From assembly GCA_030645475.1 (NCBI GenBank), contig JAUSMA010000040.1, forward strand, positions 1 to 42,662: a stretch of DNA of 42,662 bases. Reading direction: 5' to 3'. The stretch comes from Nitrospirota bacterium. GTDB taxonomy: Bacteria; Nitrospirota; Nitrospiria; Nitrospirales; Nitrospiraceae. The notes under the pieces were generated by a model, which had not been told where the DNA came from, made no database searches, and saw only the letters and a list, made by a program, of their open reading frames with translations. A program made the position numbers and the translations under genes. Shown here piece by piece: positions 16,522-25,157 of this stretch (its first letter is position 1; the number at the start of each line of letters is the position of its first letter).

Positions 16522-17613
16522 TTAGACATTGAAGCGGAAGTGCATGACATCGCCATTCTGGACCACGTATTCCTTGCCTTCCAGCCGCATCTTCCCTTTT
16601 TCCTTCGCACCCGCTTCGCCCTTGCAGGCGATGAAGTCGTCGTAGCCGATCACTTCCGCTCGGATGAAGCCTTTCTCGAAATCGCCGTGGATGACGCCGG
16701 CGGCTTGTGGGGCCGTATCGCCGATATGAATGGTCCAGGCACGGACTTCTTTCACGCCGGCGGTAAAGTAGGTTTGCAGGCCCAACAATTGGTAGGCCGC
16801 GCGAATCAGACGGTTGAGTCCCGGCTCGGCCATGCCGGCATCGGTCAGGAATTCCAGCTTCTCTTCGTCCGACAGTCCGGAGATTTCCGACTCCAGTGCG
16901 GCGCAAATGGCGACGACCGGCGCCCCTTCGCGCACGGCGAATTCTTCCATACGGGTGAGGAGGGGATTATTGGCGAATCCCTTTTCCGCTACGTTGGCCA
17001 CGTACATGACGGGCTTGATGGTGAGGAGGCAGAGGGGTTTCAGCAAGGCCATCTGAGCCGCATCCAGTTTCATCGTGCGGGCCGGTTTGCCCTGGTTCAA
17101 GCAGATCGCGACTTGTTCCAGGATTTCGCCCAGCTTCACCGCATCTTTATTCCCGGCTCGTATGAGCTTGAGGTTGCGTTCCTGGGATTTCTCCACGGTG
17201 GTGAGGTCTGCCAGTGCTAACTCCGTAATGATGGTCGCAATGTCGGAAATCGGATCGACCTTGCCGGCCACATGCACCACGTTATCGTCCTCGAAACAGC
17301 GCACGACGTTTACGATCCCGTCGGTTTCACGAATGTTGGCGAGGAACTGGTTACCCAAGCCTTCACCCTTCGAGGCTCCGGCGACCAGGCCCGCGATGTC
17401 GACAAACTCAGTGGTGGCATATTGCATTCTCTGGGGGGTGACGATGTCGGCGAGCGCCTGCATCCGCGCATCCGGCACTTCCACAATGCCGACGTTCGGC
17501 TCGATGGTGCAGAAGGGGTAGTTCTCTGCTGCGATTCCCGACTTAGTCAGCGCATTGAATAGGGTCGACTTGCCCACGTTGGGTAGTCCGACGATTCCGC
17601 ATTTCACACTCAT
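16522..17613 (-). CDS. ychF: Redox-regulated ATPase YchF (Obg-family)
   Basis: A 363-residue cytoplasmic P-loop protein. G1 is GLPNVGKST (about 8-16), the G3 DIAGLV segment follows, and the C-terminal TGS domain holds [17 protein letters not shown]. YchF/OLA1 proteins hydrolyse ATP rather than GTP and associate with ribosomes and stress responses. The length is normal. The ATG at 17613 has AAGGAA 5-6 nt upstream. VF530 follows after 9 nt. Confidence 0.97.
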   Translation of the reverse strand: MSVKCGIVGLPNVGKSTLFNALTKSGIAAENYPFCTIEPNVGIVEVPDARMQALADIVTPQRMQYATTEFVDIAGLVAGASKGEGLGNQFLANIRETDGIVNVVRCFEDDNVVHVAGKVDPISDIATIITELALADLTTVEKSQERNLKLIRAGNKDAVKLGEILEQVAICLNQGKPARTMKLDAAQMALLKPLCLLTIKPVMYVANVAEKGFANNPLLTRMEEFAVREGAPVVAICAALESEISGLSDEEKLEFLTDAGMAEPGLNRLIRAAYQLLGLQTYFTAGVKEVRAWTIHIGDTAPQAAGVIHGDFEKGFIRAEVIGYDDFIACKGEAGAKEKGKMRLEGKEYVVQNGDVMHFRFNV

Positions 17614-17976
17614 GATAATTCCTTCACGTTAAGGGCGATGCTGTTCGAGTCGTACCGTTTCCAACGAGCCTGTAAGGCTAGGGGGGAAGGAAAAGCGGAT
17701 CGTGCATTCTACTGTTTCAGAGGCGGTCTGGTCCAGCCCTCCTGGCCAGTATGACGAGATGAGCTGATGCCTGATCGCGTAGGGCAAGAGCGGGCGGCGT
17801 TGTTCGTGAAGTCTGAAGGGTCTATCGTGGGAGGGTGGGGCGAAGAGCGCATGGCCTGTAGCAGGGACAACGACAGTTCAATTCGTTTCCCATGGCGATG
17901 GTATCGGCCAGAAGCTATGCGCTACAGGGTCTTTTCCTCGGACGAGAAAAGAACGACGAATTAAGAGGTAGGCTCC
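17614..17976. other. Gene-free stretch
   Basis: 363 nt between ychF and the class II aldolase gene. Plus-strand frame 17767-17964 lacks a ribosome site and family resemblance and is not called. No repeat or clear hairpin was seen. Confidence 0.5.
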
Positions 17977-18618
17977 TTAGGCTGCAACTGATGTATTCGC
18001 ACGCATTGTGCGGTGCACACCGCTCTTGAGCACAATTTCGCAAATGTGATCGAGACGCTCGATATGTTCGTAGGCGGCCCAGGGATCAGTCGCCACCGCA
18101 CAGACGCCATGGTTGGCTTGTCCCACGATATCGAACGCCAGAGCCCCGTCCTTCCCGATGTCGAAGCATTCAGCCGTCACGTCTGCCAATTCACGCGACA
18201 GGGCCGGCAAGGCAGGCACCGTTGGCCCTACTCTGGTGTAGCGCGAGATTTCAGGGAACTCGGCGCTGATCGCCTGTAGGTCGCAGCCGGCATAGATGGC
18301 CGCCACGATGTGCGTGGCATGGACATGCACAACGGTCCGAGTGTTTTTCGTGTCGCGTTGTAAGTTCCAGTGCATCCAGAGTTCACCGGATGGTTGCTGC
18401 CCTTCTTGGACCTTGGGAATCAGTGTGCCCGTCAGCGGATCGGGCACGATTGCAATCCGCACGACATGCTCCGGATGCACAATGGTCTTCCGCCATCCCG
18501 AGGGGGTAATGTAGAGATACTTCCCTTCACGCTTCCGCATACTAATATTTCCGTCTCTCGTCGTAATCCAGCCCCGCTCATACACGCGTCGCATGACGTC
18601 GCCGATTGCTGTCAGCAT
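17977..18618 (-). CDS. Class II aldolase/adducin-domain protein
   Basis: A 213-residue protein of the zinc-dependent class II aldolase family (fuculose-1-phosphate aldolase, ribulose-5-phosphate epimerase and relatives). It shows TRDGNISMR and TPSG for phosphate binding, the acidic residue E79 in SGELWMH, the zinc histidines H98 and H100 in VVHVHATH, and a later NHGVC. All the usual metal ligands appear present. The substrate is not determinable. The ATG at 18618 has GGAG 5 nt upstream. It is a single gene by position. Confidence 0.88.
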   Translation of the reverse strand: MLTAIGDVMRRVYERGWITTRDGNISMRKREGKYLYITPSGWRKTIVHPEHVVRIAIVPDPLTGTLIPKVQEGQQPSGELWMHWNLQRDTKNTRTVVHVHATHIVAAIYAGCDLQAISAEFPEISRYTRVGPTVPALPALSRELADVTAECFDIGKDGALAFDIVGQANHGVCAVATDPWAAYEHIERLDHICEIVLKSGVHRTMRANTSVAA

Positions 18619-18859
18619 GGTTGCTCCATAGGTAGGTGTCTCTATAAGAAGGTATCGGTCTATTCTGTCCTGTTCTTGAGTATTGCTGAGGATGAAGAAT
18701 GCGCGCGAGTGGCGTATGGCTGATAGCAGAGGGGAACAGCATGAGCAGTTACCCTACGCGAGACCATCACGTTGGCCAATGCATCGATTGACCACAGTTT
18801 CAGGGAGGCGTACCATCATAGCCGACCGTTCCATCACATCCGCATGGGAGGAGGCTCTC

Positions 18860-19105
18860 GTGGAGAATCACGTTGAAGATCAGCCGGTCCTTAATCATAT
18901 TCAGCACCTTGTCGCAGAGGAGCATCGGCTATACGAGCAAGGGGCACTCCCCAAAGCCGATCGGAAGCGCCTCGCGAACGTCCAGGTGGAGTTGGATCAA
19001 TGCTGGGACCTCTTGCGCCAGCGGCGTGCCCTGCGCGACGTCGGGCTTGATCCGGACGAAGCAGAGGTGCGTCCGCCGCAAGTCGTCGAGAATTATGAGC
19101 AGTAG
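18860..19105 (+). CDS. DUF2630 family protein
   Basis: An 81-residue protein starting at GTG 18860, with GGAGGAGG 5-6 nt upstream. The product matches DUF2630 throughout: a VLNHIQHLVAEEHRLY start, LDQCWDLLRQRRALR in the middle, and D-P-D-E-A-x-V-R-P ending VVENYEQ. It is predicted to be two long helices. Function unknown. The frame is open from 18683, but that part has no family match and overlaps a fragment of a dispersed repeat. Confidence 0.88.
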   Translation: MENHVEDQPVLNHIQHLVAEEHRLYEQGALPKADRKRLANVQVELDQCWDLLRQRRALRDVGLDPDEAEVRPPQVVENYEQ

Positions 19106-19299
19106 GGATTCGTCGACAGCGCGTGGACGAGAGTCTCTGTGTGCCACTCCTCAGATGTGATTGACTGACCTGTCTGCCACCAGGGCACATGCCAGAACAA
19201 CGACCTACCTGCCCGGTGGTCCTGGGGTTTCCTCCATAGATGCAACATGAACGCAGAGATTGTCCGCCTACATACAATACGTGCCTGTAAGGTGCGGGC

Positions 19300-20421
19300 A
19301 TGACCGGGCCACCGTTGGTGAGCTGGATCGAGGCCGGCCAGACTTGCTCTGCGCGCTGGCGATCGGAATGGGGATCCCCACCTCCTGCACGCGTGGTCAC
19401 CGCCAACGACAGCATGACCGCCGACGCCGCCTATCGGCTGGCCTGCGAGGGGACCGCGCTGCTCTGGAGGGGCGACTTCCAGAATGCACGACAGTTGCTG
19501 AATGCGATGGCGCGTCGAGTCGACCGCAATCCCCCCAAGCCTGGCTCGTCGCCGGCTGAAGGCTTCCATTTACATCGGCAGGCTCAGTCTCAGCGCGCCC
19601 GTACATTGGGCATGTTGCTGGTGGCGCTCGACGAGGGTTACGAGATTCGCCTGCGTCGTGCTCCAGACCTGGTCTTAGCTTGCACTGAAGCGTACGGCCC
19701 AAGTGAAGGACTGACCTTGGTGTCTCTGCGCGAGTTGCTCGGGTTGATTGGTGCGCATGAGTGGCGGAAGAAAGGCATAGAGATTCCTGCACTCGGTGAC
19801 CGCATCCACCCCCACTATGGCGTGTTCTCGCCGACTCGCGGCGAGTATGTGGGCCTGGTCGCCGAGGCGCCCTTGCCACCCTGTACGCGGGCGTTTGATA
19901 TCGGGACAGGGACGGGTGTGTTGGCTGCGGTGCTGGCCCGACGTGGCCTGCCGCATATTGTCGCGACCGATCAAGATTCTCGCGCCCTGATTTGTGCGCG
20001 TGAGAATCTTGCGCGACTGGGTTGTACTGACCGAGTGGAGGTGGTGCAGGCTGATCTCTTTCCGGAGGGCCGGGCTCAGCTCATCCTGTGTAATCCTCCT
20101 TGGGTTCCGGCACGGCCTAGCTCTCCCATCGAACAGGCGATCTATGATTTCGAAAGCCGCATGCTGCACGGATTCCTCAATGGTCTAGCGTCGCATCTGG
20201 AGCCGGGAGGGGAAGGCTGGCTCTTGCTCTCGGATCTTGCCGAGCATCTGGAACTGAGGACGCGGGTAGAGTTACTCGCGGTTTTTGAGAGCGCGGGGCT
20301 CAGGGTGATCGGTAAGATCGATGCCAGGCCGAATCACCCCCGTGTCTCCGACCAAACGGACCCGCTCCATGCCGCTCGTGCGGCGGAACTCACGTCCCTC
20401 TGGCGCCTCGGAGTTCGCTAA
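19300..20421 (+). CDS. HemK/PrmC-like class I methyltransferase
   Basis: A 373-residue protein. The N-terminal 180 residues are helical and unassigned. The methyltransferase core begins with AFDIGTGTGVLAA (about 198-210), continues with ATDQDSRAL, and has ILCNPPWVP (NPPW at 265-268). An N-P-P-aromatic motif marks enzymes that methylate side-chain or base amino nitrogens; NPPW rather than PrmC's NPPY suggests a different target. It is not true PrmC, as the N-terminal domain and context differ. It stands alone. Confidence 0.78.
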   Translation: MTGPPLVSWIEAGQTCSARWRSEWGSPPPARVVTANDSMTADAAYRLACEGTALLWRGDFQNARQLLNAMARRVDRNPPKPGSSPAEGFHLHRQAQSQRARTLGMLLVALDEGYEIRLRRAPDLVLACTEAYGPSEGLTLVSLRELLGLIGAHEWRKKGIEIPALGDRIHPHYGVFSPTRGEYVGLVAEAPLPPCTRAFDIGTGTGVLAAVLARRGLPHIVATDQDSRALICARENLARLGCTDRVEVVQADLFPEGRAQLILCNPPWVPARPSSPIEQAIYDFESRMLHGFLNGLASHLEPGGEGWLLLSDLAEHLELRTRVELLAVFESAGLRVIGKIDARPNHPRVSDQTDPLHAARAAELTSLWRLGVR

Positions 20422-20758
20422 GGTGTGGCTCCGTTTGGCGAAAGTGAACATCATGACTGGCGGCACATTATTGCTGTCGATATCGCATGAATTGACTGGC
20501 TCGAATTTTACGATCCAAAGAACATTTCCCGCCCGCGCGTCATCGTTTCTGCCGGTATCAATCCATTCCGTTGTTCGGGTCAAATTTTGGCAGCACTGTC
20601 CAATCTCTTAGACGGTTAAGTCTTGCCTGACTGGACCGAAAGAGATTGTACGGATGGCCGGTCCAGCCGTAGGCATTGGCTCGTGCTTCCCAATGTCTAT
20701 GGTTTCGTCCTTGTTGAGCACAGCTGGAGATCATGCCGTTCTCTAGCAAGGAGTTACG
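20422..20758. other. Gene-free stretch
   Basis: No supported gene. The only nearby signal is an AAGGAG-type ribosome site directly before the globin start. Confidence 0.5.
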
Positions 20759-21160
20759 ATGGCCCTCGCTGAAGTGAAAGAAAGTTATAGCCGCTGTTGC
20801 GTCAATCCCAAGTTTTTTGATCTCTTCTATGAGAACTTTCTGGCGAGTCATCCCACGATCGCGCCGATGTTTGCCAAGACGGATATGGCTAAACAGAAGT
20901 CGCTCTTGCGCCAGGGCGTCTCGATGATGTTCATGGATCTGGGCGGGAATGGTGTGGGGAAAACGGGCATTGATCGCATCGCCGAGAGTCACAGCAAGAA
21001 GAAGATGAATATCGATCCCAACCTCTATGACTACTGGATCAATTCTCTGGTAAAGGCCGTTAAGGCATGCGATGCGAAGATGACGCCTGAGCTTGAGACG
21101 GATTGGAGAAAAACATTACGGAGTGGTGTCGACCGGATCGCGTCGCAGTATAACAAGTGA
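20759..21160 (+). CDS. Globin-family protein
   Basis: A 133-residue cytoplasmic globin. A YENFLASHP segment in helix B/C, TDMAKQKSLL in helix E and IAESHSKKKMNIDPNLYDYW around helix F/G fit the single-domain/sensor globin pattern; H78 is the probable proximal haem ligand. The absence of a reductase domain suggests sensing, storage or NO/O2 chemistry with another electron donor. AGGAGTTACG precedes the ATG. A 10-bp hairpin follows the stop, so it is probably monocistronic. Confidence 0.85.
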   Translation: MALAEVKESYSRCCVNPKFFDLFYENFLASHPTIAPMFAKTDMAKQKSLLRQGVSMMFMDLGGNGVGKTGIDRIAESHSKKKMNIDPNLYDYWINSLVKAVKACDAKMTPELETDWRKTLRSGVDRIASQYNK

Positions 21161-21181
21161 GCTGATGAATTAGGATGACGG

Positions 21182-21208
21182 CTGGGAGTGGCTCGCCACC
21201 ACTCCCAG
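21182..21208 (+). terminator. Hairpin downstream of the globin gene
   Basis: A perfect 10-bp stem, CTGGGAGTGG and CCACTCCCAG, with a 7-nt loop, 21 nt after the globin stop. It lacks a T run, so termination is probable rather than certain. Confidence 0.5.
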
Positions 21209-21655
21209 TGACCTGTGCCGCGCATTCTTGCGGCATTGCCGATGGGACAGTATGAATGCCTGCTTGTTGAGCCCCCTATCGAGGGCTCATGTCACCGGGG
21301 TAGATCGACCGCCAAGTCTGAGCCATCAACAATGGATGCACACATATCGTCTGTGAGATTCCGCGCATAGAACGCCTCGGGCCCACCGCGTCAAAAACGT
21401 TTGTGAGAAAAGCTTCGTCCTGCTAAGGTGAAAAACGAGTCTCTCGCTTCCAATCTTCATCAGCCACATATGAGGGTAGGTAAGATATTAGGTTGCCGTG
21501 AATGATTTCGTTATAGCCGAGCCGTTCTGTCCTCTGCACCAGGAGCCAGTGGACGTCAACTTCGAGAGAAATGAAGTGAGGGGAGAGAGTCGGCGACGGG
21601 GGTGTTGCGTATCTCGCGGCTGTGTTGTGTTGAATGTGTAACGGAGGATCAGATT
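21209..21655. other. Gene-free stretch before the cupredoxin gene
   Basis: About 450 nt without a supported gene, likely containing the promoter of the cupredoxin gene, although no convincing -35/-10 pair could be placed. Confidence 0.45.
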
Positions 21656-22102
21656 GTGAAGCGAGCGTTAGTTCTGTGTATCGCGGTATTTATTTCAGTT
21701 GTCTGCGCGCTTGATGCGGGGGCGGGAAATCCCGATGTTGAGTTCAAGATCAAGGTCAATAAAGACGGTTTCAGTGACTCTAATGGACGTCTCATTGACG
21801 TGCCTTTCCATGTGAAGAAGGGCGAATCCGTGCGCGTAACATTTATTTTTGACGAGAAGACCTCTGAAGTCTTGCGCGATCTCATGCGCGCCGCTGAGGA
21901 ACAGCGTGGATTTGTGCATGCATTTGCCCTGCATAATGGCAAGGAAATCGTTGCGGAAACGAAGGAGCTCAGTCTCAAGAATAGACAGGCAATCCTTGAT
22001 TTCATTGCCGGAGACAAGGGGGCACAGAGCTACAAGATTTATTGCACGCTGATGTGCTTTGGCATGGAGCACTTACACAATCTGACGATCGAGGTTGGCT
22101 GA
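21656..22102 (+). CDS. Exported cupredoxin-like protein with CuA-like Cys/His motif
   Basis: A 148-residue protein with a signal peptide (MKRALVLCIA through about residue 23) and a cupredoxin-like beta fold. An early ligand candidate is H88 in FVHAFALHNG. The C-terminal segment KIYCTLMCFGMEHLHN gives C130-x3-C134-x4-H139-x-H141 with M137. CuA sites of cytochrome oxidase subunit II and N2O reductase have C-x3-C-x3-H-x2-M; this resembles that but with one extra residue before His. It is therefore a candidate copper electron carrier or copper binder in the periplasm. The GTG start at 21656 has GGAGG upstream; in-frame sequence to 21602 precedes it. Family assignment is moderate, metal content inferred. 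Confidence 0.7.
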   Translation: MKRALVLCIAVFISVVCALDAGAGNPDVEFKIKVNKDGFSDSNGRLIDVPFHVKKGESVRVTFIFDEKTSEVLRDLMRAAEEQRGFVHAFALHNGKEIVAETKELSLKNRQAILDFIAGDKGAQSYKIYCTLMCFGMEHLHNLTIEVG

Positions 22103-22282
22103 CGTGTAGGTTCCTCGAAACGTGACTGCACTCGTCCCGTAGATCCTTCCATCTTGCACGCCCTCTAGCAAGAGCCTCTCGCAATACGCCGGACTTCCGC
22201 ATGGTTCATCGCGCCTGTGATGAGGTGCGGCGTCGGGGGCGCGTCCATCCGACGGTTGAGGTCGAGGTATAAGCTCACACAG

Positions 22283-22303
22283 AAACCCCGCGCGGGGTTT
22301 TCG
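22283..22303 (+). terminator. Rho-independent terminator-like palindrome
   Basis: AAACCCCGCGCGGGGTTT is a perfect palindrome (22283-22300), followed by TTCG-type T-poor sequence. It lies between the plus-strand cupredoxin gene and the minus-strand gene ending at 22343, so it may serve both. Confidence 0.6.
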
Positions 22304-22342
22304 TCGATCGTTGCCTCCATCCCAGTTCAGTCCCAATCCGTG

Positions 22343-22528
22343 TTATCCCATCGCAGCCCAGATTTTCTGGGCGTTCTCACCGGTAAATGTCATGTCATCC
22401 TGTGTTGTAGGACTGCGCTCGAAGTAGAGGTGTAGTAATCCCCCTCCAAAGTGAGCCTCTCGGACAAGATCAAGATTGATCGCCACTTCACCGCTCCGTT
22501 CTTCATCCTGCACTTTTACGAACCTCAT
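22343..22528 (-). CDS. Small conserved protein, function unknown
   Basis: A 61-residue protein from ATG 22528, chosen because AAGGAGG lies 8 nt upstream; a GTG at 22537 in the same frame overlaps the ribosome site. The product (MRFVKVQDEE at the start, ending GENAQKIWAAMG) has a beta-rich centre. It resembles single-domain proteins of about 60 residues in which the middle strands carry LDLVREAHF; I do not know the family name. No signal peptide. Confidence 0.65.
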   Translation of the reverse strand: MRFVKVQDEERSGEVAINLDLVREAHFGGGLLHLYFERSPTTQDDMTFTGENAQKIWAAMG

Positions 22529-22668
22529 CACGCGCACCTCCTTGGTAATTGTAAAGATTGTCTGTGTTCGAGAGGCCGAACCGTCTCGCTTCTGTGCGAC
22601 CTGTCAGCGTGAAAATATTCGGCTAGCAAGCCTGAGTCAAGGTGGGAAATGGGCGTGCCATCTGAAGG

Positions 22669-22950
22669 CTAGAGCAGGCCGCGTTCTATCTCGTGCAGAT
22701 AGATGAACTCTGGCGCTTTCACGCCGGCCTGTTTTCTGATCGCAATGAGCTCCGGGGACTCGAAGAAACGACGGGCATTGTCCAGCGAAGACCAGGCTGA
22801 GAAGTGGACGATGCGGTTGGTCTCGTTGTCGTAGCGAAGTAATTGATAGCTGATCTCCCCTGCGAGTTTTCTGATGTCTGCGGCTTGGTCGAATACGGCT
22901 TTCCATGCCGGATAGGCTTCGACTTCATGAATGATCAAGACATGTGGCAT
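22669..22950 (-). CDS. ABM/dimeric alpha-beta barrel protein
   Basis: A 93-residue protein resembling the ferredoxin-like dimeric alpha-beta barrel group (antibiotic biosynthesis monooxygenase, EthD and similar). It starts MPHVLIIHEVEAYPAWKAVFD, has a central 'SYQLLRYDNETNRIVHFSAW' strand-helix, and ends with a 'FIYLHEIE' strand. The ATG at 22950 has TTGGAG 6 nt upstream; an earlier ATG in frame (22989) has no family support. The enzymatic role is unproven. Confidence 0.7.
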   Translation of the reverse strand: MPHVLIIHEVEAYPAWKAVFDQAADIRKLAGEISYQLLRYDNETNRIVHFSAWSSLDNARRFFESPELIAIRKQAGVKAPEFIYLHEIERGLL

Positions 22951-23148
22951 GTATGCTCCAAGTATTGGTGGTAGGGGGAGTCCCGTCAAGAGGTTCGTCG
23001 GAGATTGCCTTGGTAATAGGGACGGGGAGTCTCCGTCTCAGAATCGTCAGTCTACATCAAAGCAGAAGACGTACGCATCTCGCAATAGGAGATGCGCCGT
23101 CCCGGCCGGTAGGGTGTCGAGCGTTCTCCGTTGCTGCGAAGGTGGCGC

Positions 23149-23177
23149 TTGACAGGAAGTGTTCCTATCTATAAGAT
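23149..23177 (+). promoter_or_regulatory. Sigma70-type promoter of the DUF2024-marR-trHb operon
   Basis: A perfect TTGACA (-35) at 23149-23154, exactly 17 nt, then TAAGAT (-10) at 23172-23177. It lies about 50 nt before the DUF2024 start. The spacer contains a 13-bp palindrome, described separately. Confidence 0.75.
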
Positions 23178-23204
23178 GTGGACTCCTGAATAATAAATAA
23201 TTCA
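23154..23204 (+). promoter_or_regulatory. Inverted repeats around the operon promoter, possible MarR operator
   Basis: AGGAA-GTG-TTCCT (23154-23166) lies in the spacer between the -35 and -10, and TGAAT-8nt-ATTCA (23187-23204) lies just after the likely start of transcription. Inverted repeats at these places are where MarR-family repressors usually bind, and a MarR gene is in this operon. Binding is inferred. Confidence 0.45.
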
Positions 23205-23225
23205 CGATGTCAGAGGGAGGCCGGG

Positions 23226-23480
23226 ATGGAGACGGTGAAGGTGTTCGATGTGTGGGTGGAGGTGCCGGGAAAGACCCTGCATTTTGATGTCATGACCAGC
23301 GATCAAATAACTGCGCTTAGGTTGGCCAGTGAGTATGTGCAGGCGCAGGGGCATGCGGCAGTCTCCGTGACGGCGGAGGAATGCCGGTTGTGTCACCAGG
23401 AGCCGCTGGCCATGTTCACGGAGCATCAGCAGCGAGCGTATCGACAGTTGGGGGGATTCATCGTGCCGTTATCGGCATAG
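23226..23480 (+). CDS. DUF2024 family protein
   Basis: An 84-residue protein whose pattern fits DUF2024: a FDVWVEVPGKTLHFDV start, a middle helix, then AEECRLCHQEP, a C53-x2-C56 pair followed by His57. Function unknown; Cys/His suggests a metal or redox role. First gene of a likely operon: MarR follows after 15 nt, and the haemoglobin 33 nt later. AGGGAGG lies 8 nt before the ATG. Confidence 0.78.
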   Translation: METVKVFDVWVEVPGKTLHFDVMTSDQITALRLASEYVQAQGHAAVSVTAEECRLCHQEPLAMFTEHQQRAYRQLGGFIVPLSA

Positions 23481-23495
23481 GAGAGGGGGCGAGAG

Positions 23496-24164
23496 ATGGG
23501 CAAGCAGCTACCCCTGCAGGGGGAGAAGTCGACCGTCGATCATATTACAGTCGGACTGACCAAGATCGCGACGGCCTTACGAAGCCAAGCCTGGGAAGGC
23601 GGTACGGCGCGAAAGCTCACGCCGACGCAAGGGCAAATCCTTGGGTTTCTGGCTGATCGCGGGGCCCAACCCGTTCGGCTGAATGACGTCGCGACAGAGT
23701 TGTGTTTGACGGCGGCTACGGCCAGCGAAGCGGTCATGACCCTCGTTGAGAAGAAGTTCGTTCACAAAGCCCGATCGGCGGAAGATCAGCGGGCACTCGT
23801 CATCACGCTCACGGCAGCCGGCAGACGAGAAGCCCAGCGCGTCACGGGTTGGACACAGGTTGTTCAAGCCGGCGTGAAGAGTCTCACGTCTGACGAGCAA
23901 GCGGTGTTGTTACGGGGGCTCACCAAGGTGATTCACTCGCTACAAGAACAGGGGGCGATCTCAGTCGTGCGGATGTGCGCCGGCTGCACCTATTTTCAGC
24001 CCCATATCCACATTGATGCCGCGAAACCTCATCATTGCGGGTTGATGAACAAGGCGATCGGTGAAGGCCAGTTGCGGCTCGATTGTCCGGAATTTATACC
24101 AGGGGCTGAGATCGAACAGACGCGTCGATGGGAGAGGTTTCTGGGAAGTGGGGAGGGGCGCTAA
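23496..24164 (+). CDS. MarR-family regulator with C-terminal Cys/His cluster
   Basis: A 222-residue protein. Residues about 15-150 are a MarR winged helix: LTPTQGQILGFL, then LNDVATELCLTAATASEAV as the recognition helix region and a KARSAEDQRALVITLT wing. Residues 158-200 form an extra module holding C161-x2-C164, H170-x-H172, H179, H180, C181 and C197. That set could bind a metal such as zinc or iron and act as a redox or NO sensor, though this is inferred. Position between DUF2024 and the exported haemoglobin suggests it controls both. GGAGAGG lies before the ATG. Confidence 0.85.
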   Translation: MGKQLPLQGEKSTVDHITVGLTKIATALRSQAWEGGTARKLTPTQGQILGFLADRGAQPVRLNDVATELCLTAATASEAVMTLVEKKFVHKARSAEDQRALVITLTAAGRREAQRVTGWTQVVQAGVKSLTSDEQAVLLRGLTKVIHSLQEQGAISVVRMCAGCTYFQPHIHIDAAKPHHCGLMNKAIGEGQLRLDCPEFIPGAEIEQTRRWERFLGSGEGR

Positions 24165-24197
24165 GCCCTATTTATTATCAATATAAGGAGGACGGTG

Positions 24198-24641
24198 ATG
24201 AAGCAGCGGAATGTGGCGAGCCTGATGATCATGAGTCTGGTGCTGATGGCTGGATCGGTGCAGGCGGCCGATGGAGCCAAGGGAAAGTCGTTGTATGACC
24301 GGTTGGGCGGTAAGGGCGCAATCACCGCAGTGGTGGAGACGTTCGTTGGCAATGTCGGAGGCGATGCGCGCATCAATGGATTTTTCGGGAGTACGGATCT
24401 TACGAAACTGAAGATGCATCTCGTCAACCAGATTTGCGAGGCAAGCGGTGGGCCCTGCAAGTACACCGGGCGGACGATGAAGCAGACGCACGCCGGGATG
24501 GGGGTGCATGACGCGGCATTTGGCGCGCTGGTCGAAGACCTAGTGGTCGCGTTGGATCACCACAAGGTCGGCAAGACAGAGAAGGATGAACTCCTGAGTG
24601 TGCTCGGCCCGATGAAGAGCGATATCGTCGAGAAGAAGTGA
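24198..24641 (+). CDS. Exported group 1 truncated haemoglobin
   Basis: A 147-residue protein. A signal peptide (MKQRNVASLM to about VQAADG) precedes a full TrHb1 (2-on-2) domain: SLYDRLGGKGAI (the AB start), a Phe-Phe near 62-63, KYTGRTMKQTHAGMGV with the proximal His98, and ALVEDLVVAL. Most truncated haemoglobins are cytoplasmic, so export is a special feature; the periplasm is where NO and O2 enter and where copper oxidases work, so NO or O2 chemistry fits. The ATG at 24198 has AAGGAGG 6 nt upstream. Third gene of the DUF2024 operon. Confidence 0.92.
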   Translation: MKQRNVASLMIMSLVLMAGSVQAADGAKGKSLYDRLGGKGAITAVVETFVGNVGGDARINGFFGSTDLTKLKMHLVNQICEASGGPCKYTGRTMKQTHAGMGVHDAAFGALVEDLVVALDHHKVGKTEKDELLSVLGPMKSDIVEKK

Positions 24642-24723
24642 GGTCTGGAGTTGCGGGGGAACCCTATCGGGTATCCCTCGCACTCATGTCGAACTGTCTT
24701 TTCACTCCCGCCTATTGGTGCCA

Positions 24724-25053
24724 CTATGATTTGTGTTTGAGCAAGTCCTTGAGGTTGGAGAAGGGCGTGAAGGTCTCAGGCCGATCCTGCTCATGGCTCG
24801 TGGGCGCGGCTTCAGCTGTCTCAGTCACGCGATACCGCTGGTGCTCATTGTCGTGGCAGTAGAGACAGAGCAATTCCCAGTTGCTCCCATCCGGCGGATT
24901 GTTGTCGTGGTTATGGTCTTTGTGATGGACCGTGAGCTGGTGGAGTTTTTTGCCGTCGAATTCGCGGCCGCAATGCGCACAGATCCAGGGAAACAGTTTG
25001 AGCGCCTGCTCTCGATAGCTCTGGTCCTGATGAGACTGGTTGCCCCGTGTCAT
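24724..25053 (-). CDS. YajD-type HNH nuclease
   Basis: A 109-residue protein. Zinc-ribbon pairs are CAHC (C-x2-C) and CLYC, with a core of LTVHHKDHNHDNNPPDGSNWELLCLYCHDNEHQ holding the HH..N..H catalytic ring of HNH endonucleases. It matches the YajD family, whose members are of unknown biological role. The C-terminus (about 75-109) is acidic and flexible. It stands alone, convergent with the exported haemoglobin gene. Confidence 0.88.
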   Translation of the reverse strand: MTRGNQSHQDQSYREQALKLFPWICAHCGREFDGKKLHQLTVHHKDHNHDNNPPDGSNWELLCLYCHDNEHQRYRVTETAEAAPTSHEQDRPETFTPFSNLKDLLKHKS

Positions 25054-25157
25054 GCAAGCTCCGGTAGGATAGATACTTGTTACGGAGAGATTCTACAGGA
25101 AGTGTTGGACGAATGCTTGCCACCGGCTGCGAAGTGAAGCAGGTATCGTTCCTGTCT

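Noticed and set aside
17767-17964. 65-codon plus-strand frame
   Set aside because: No ribosome site, no family resemblance, composition like shadow frames.
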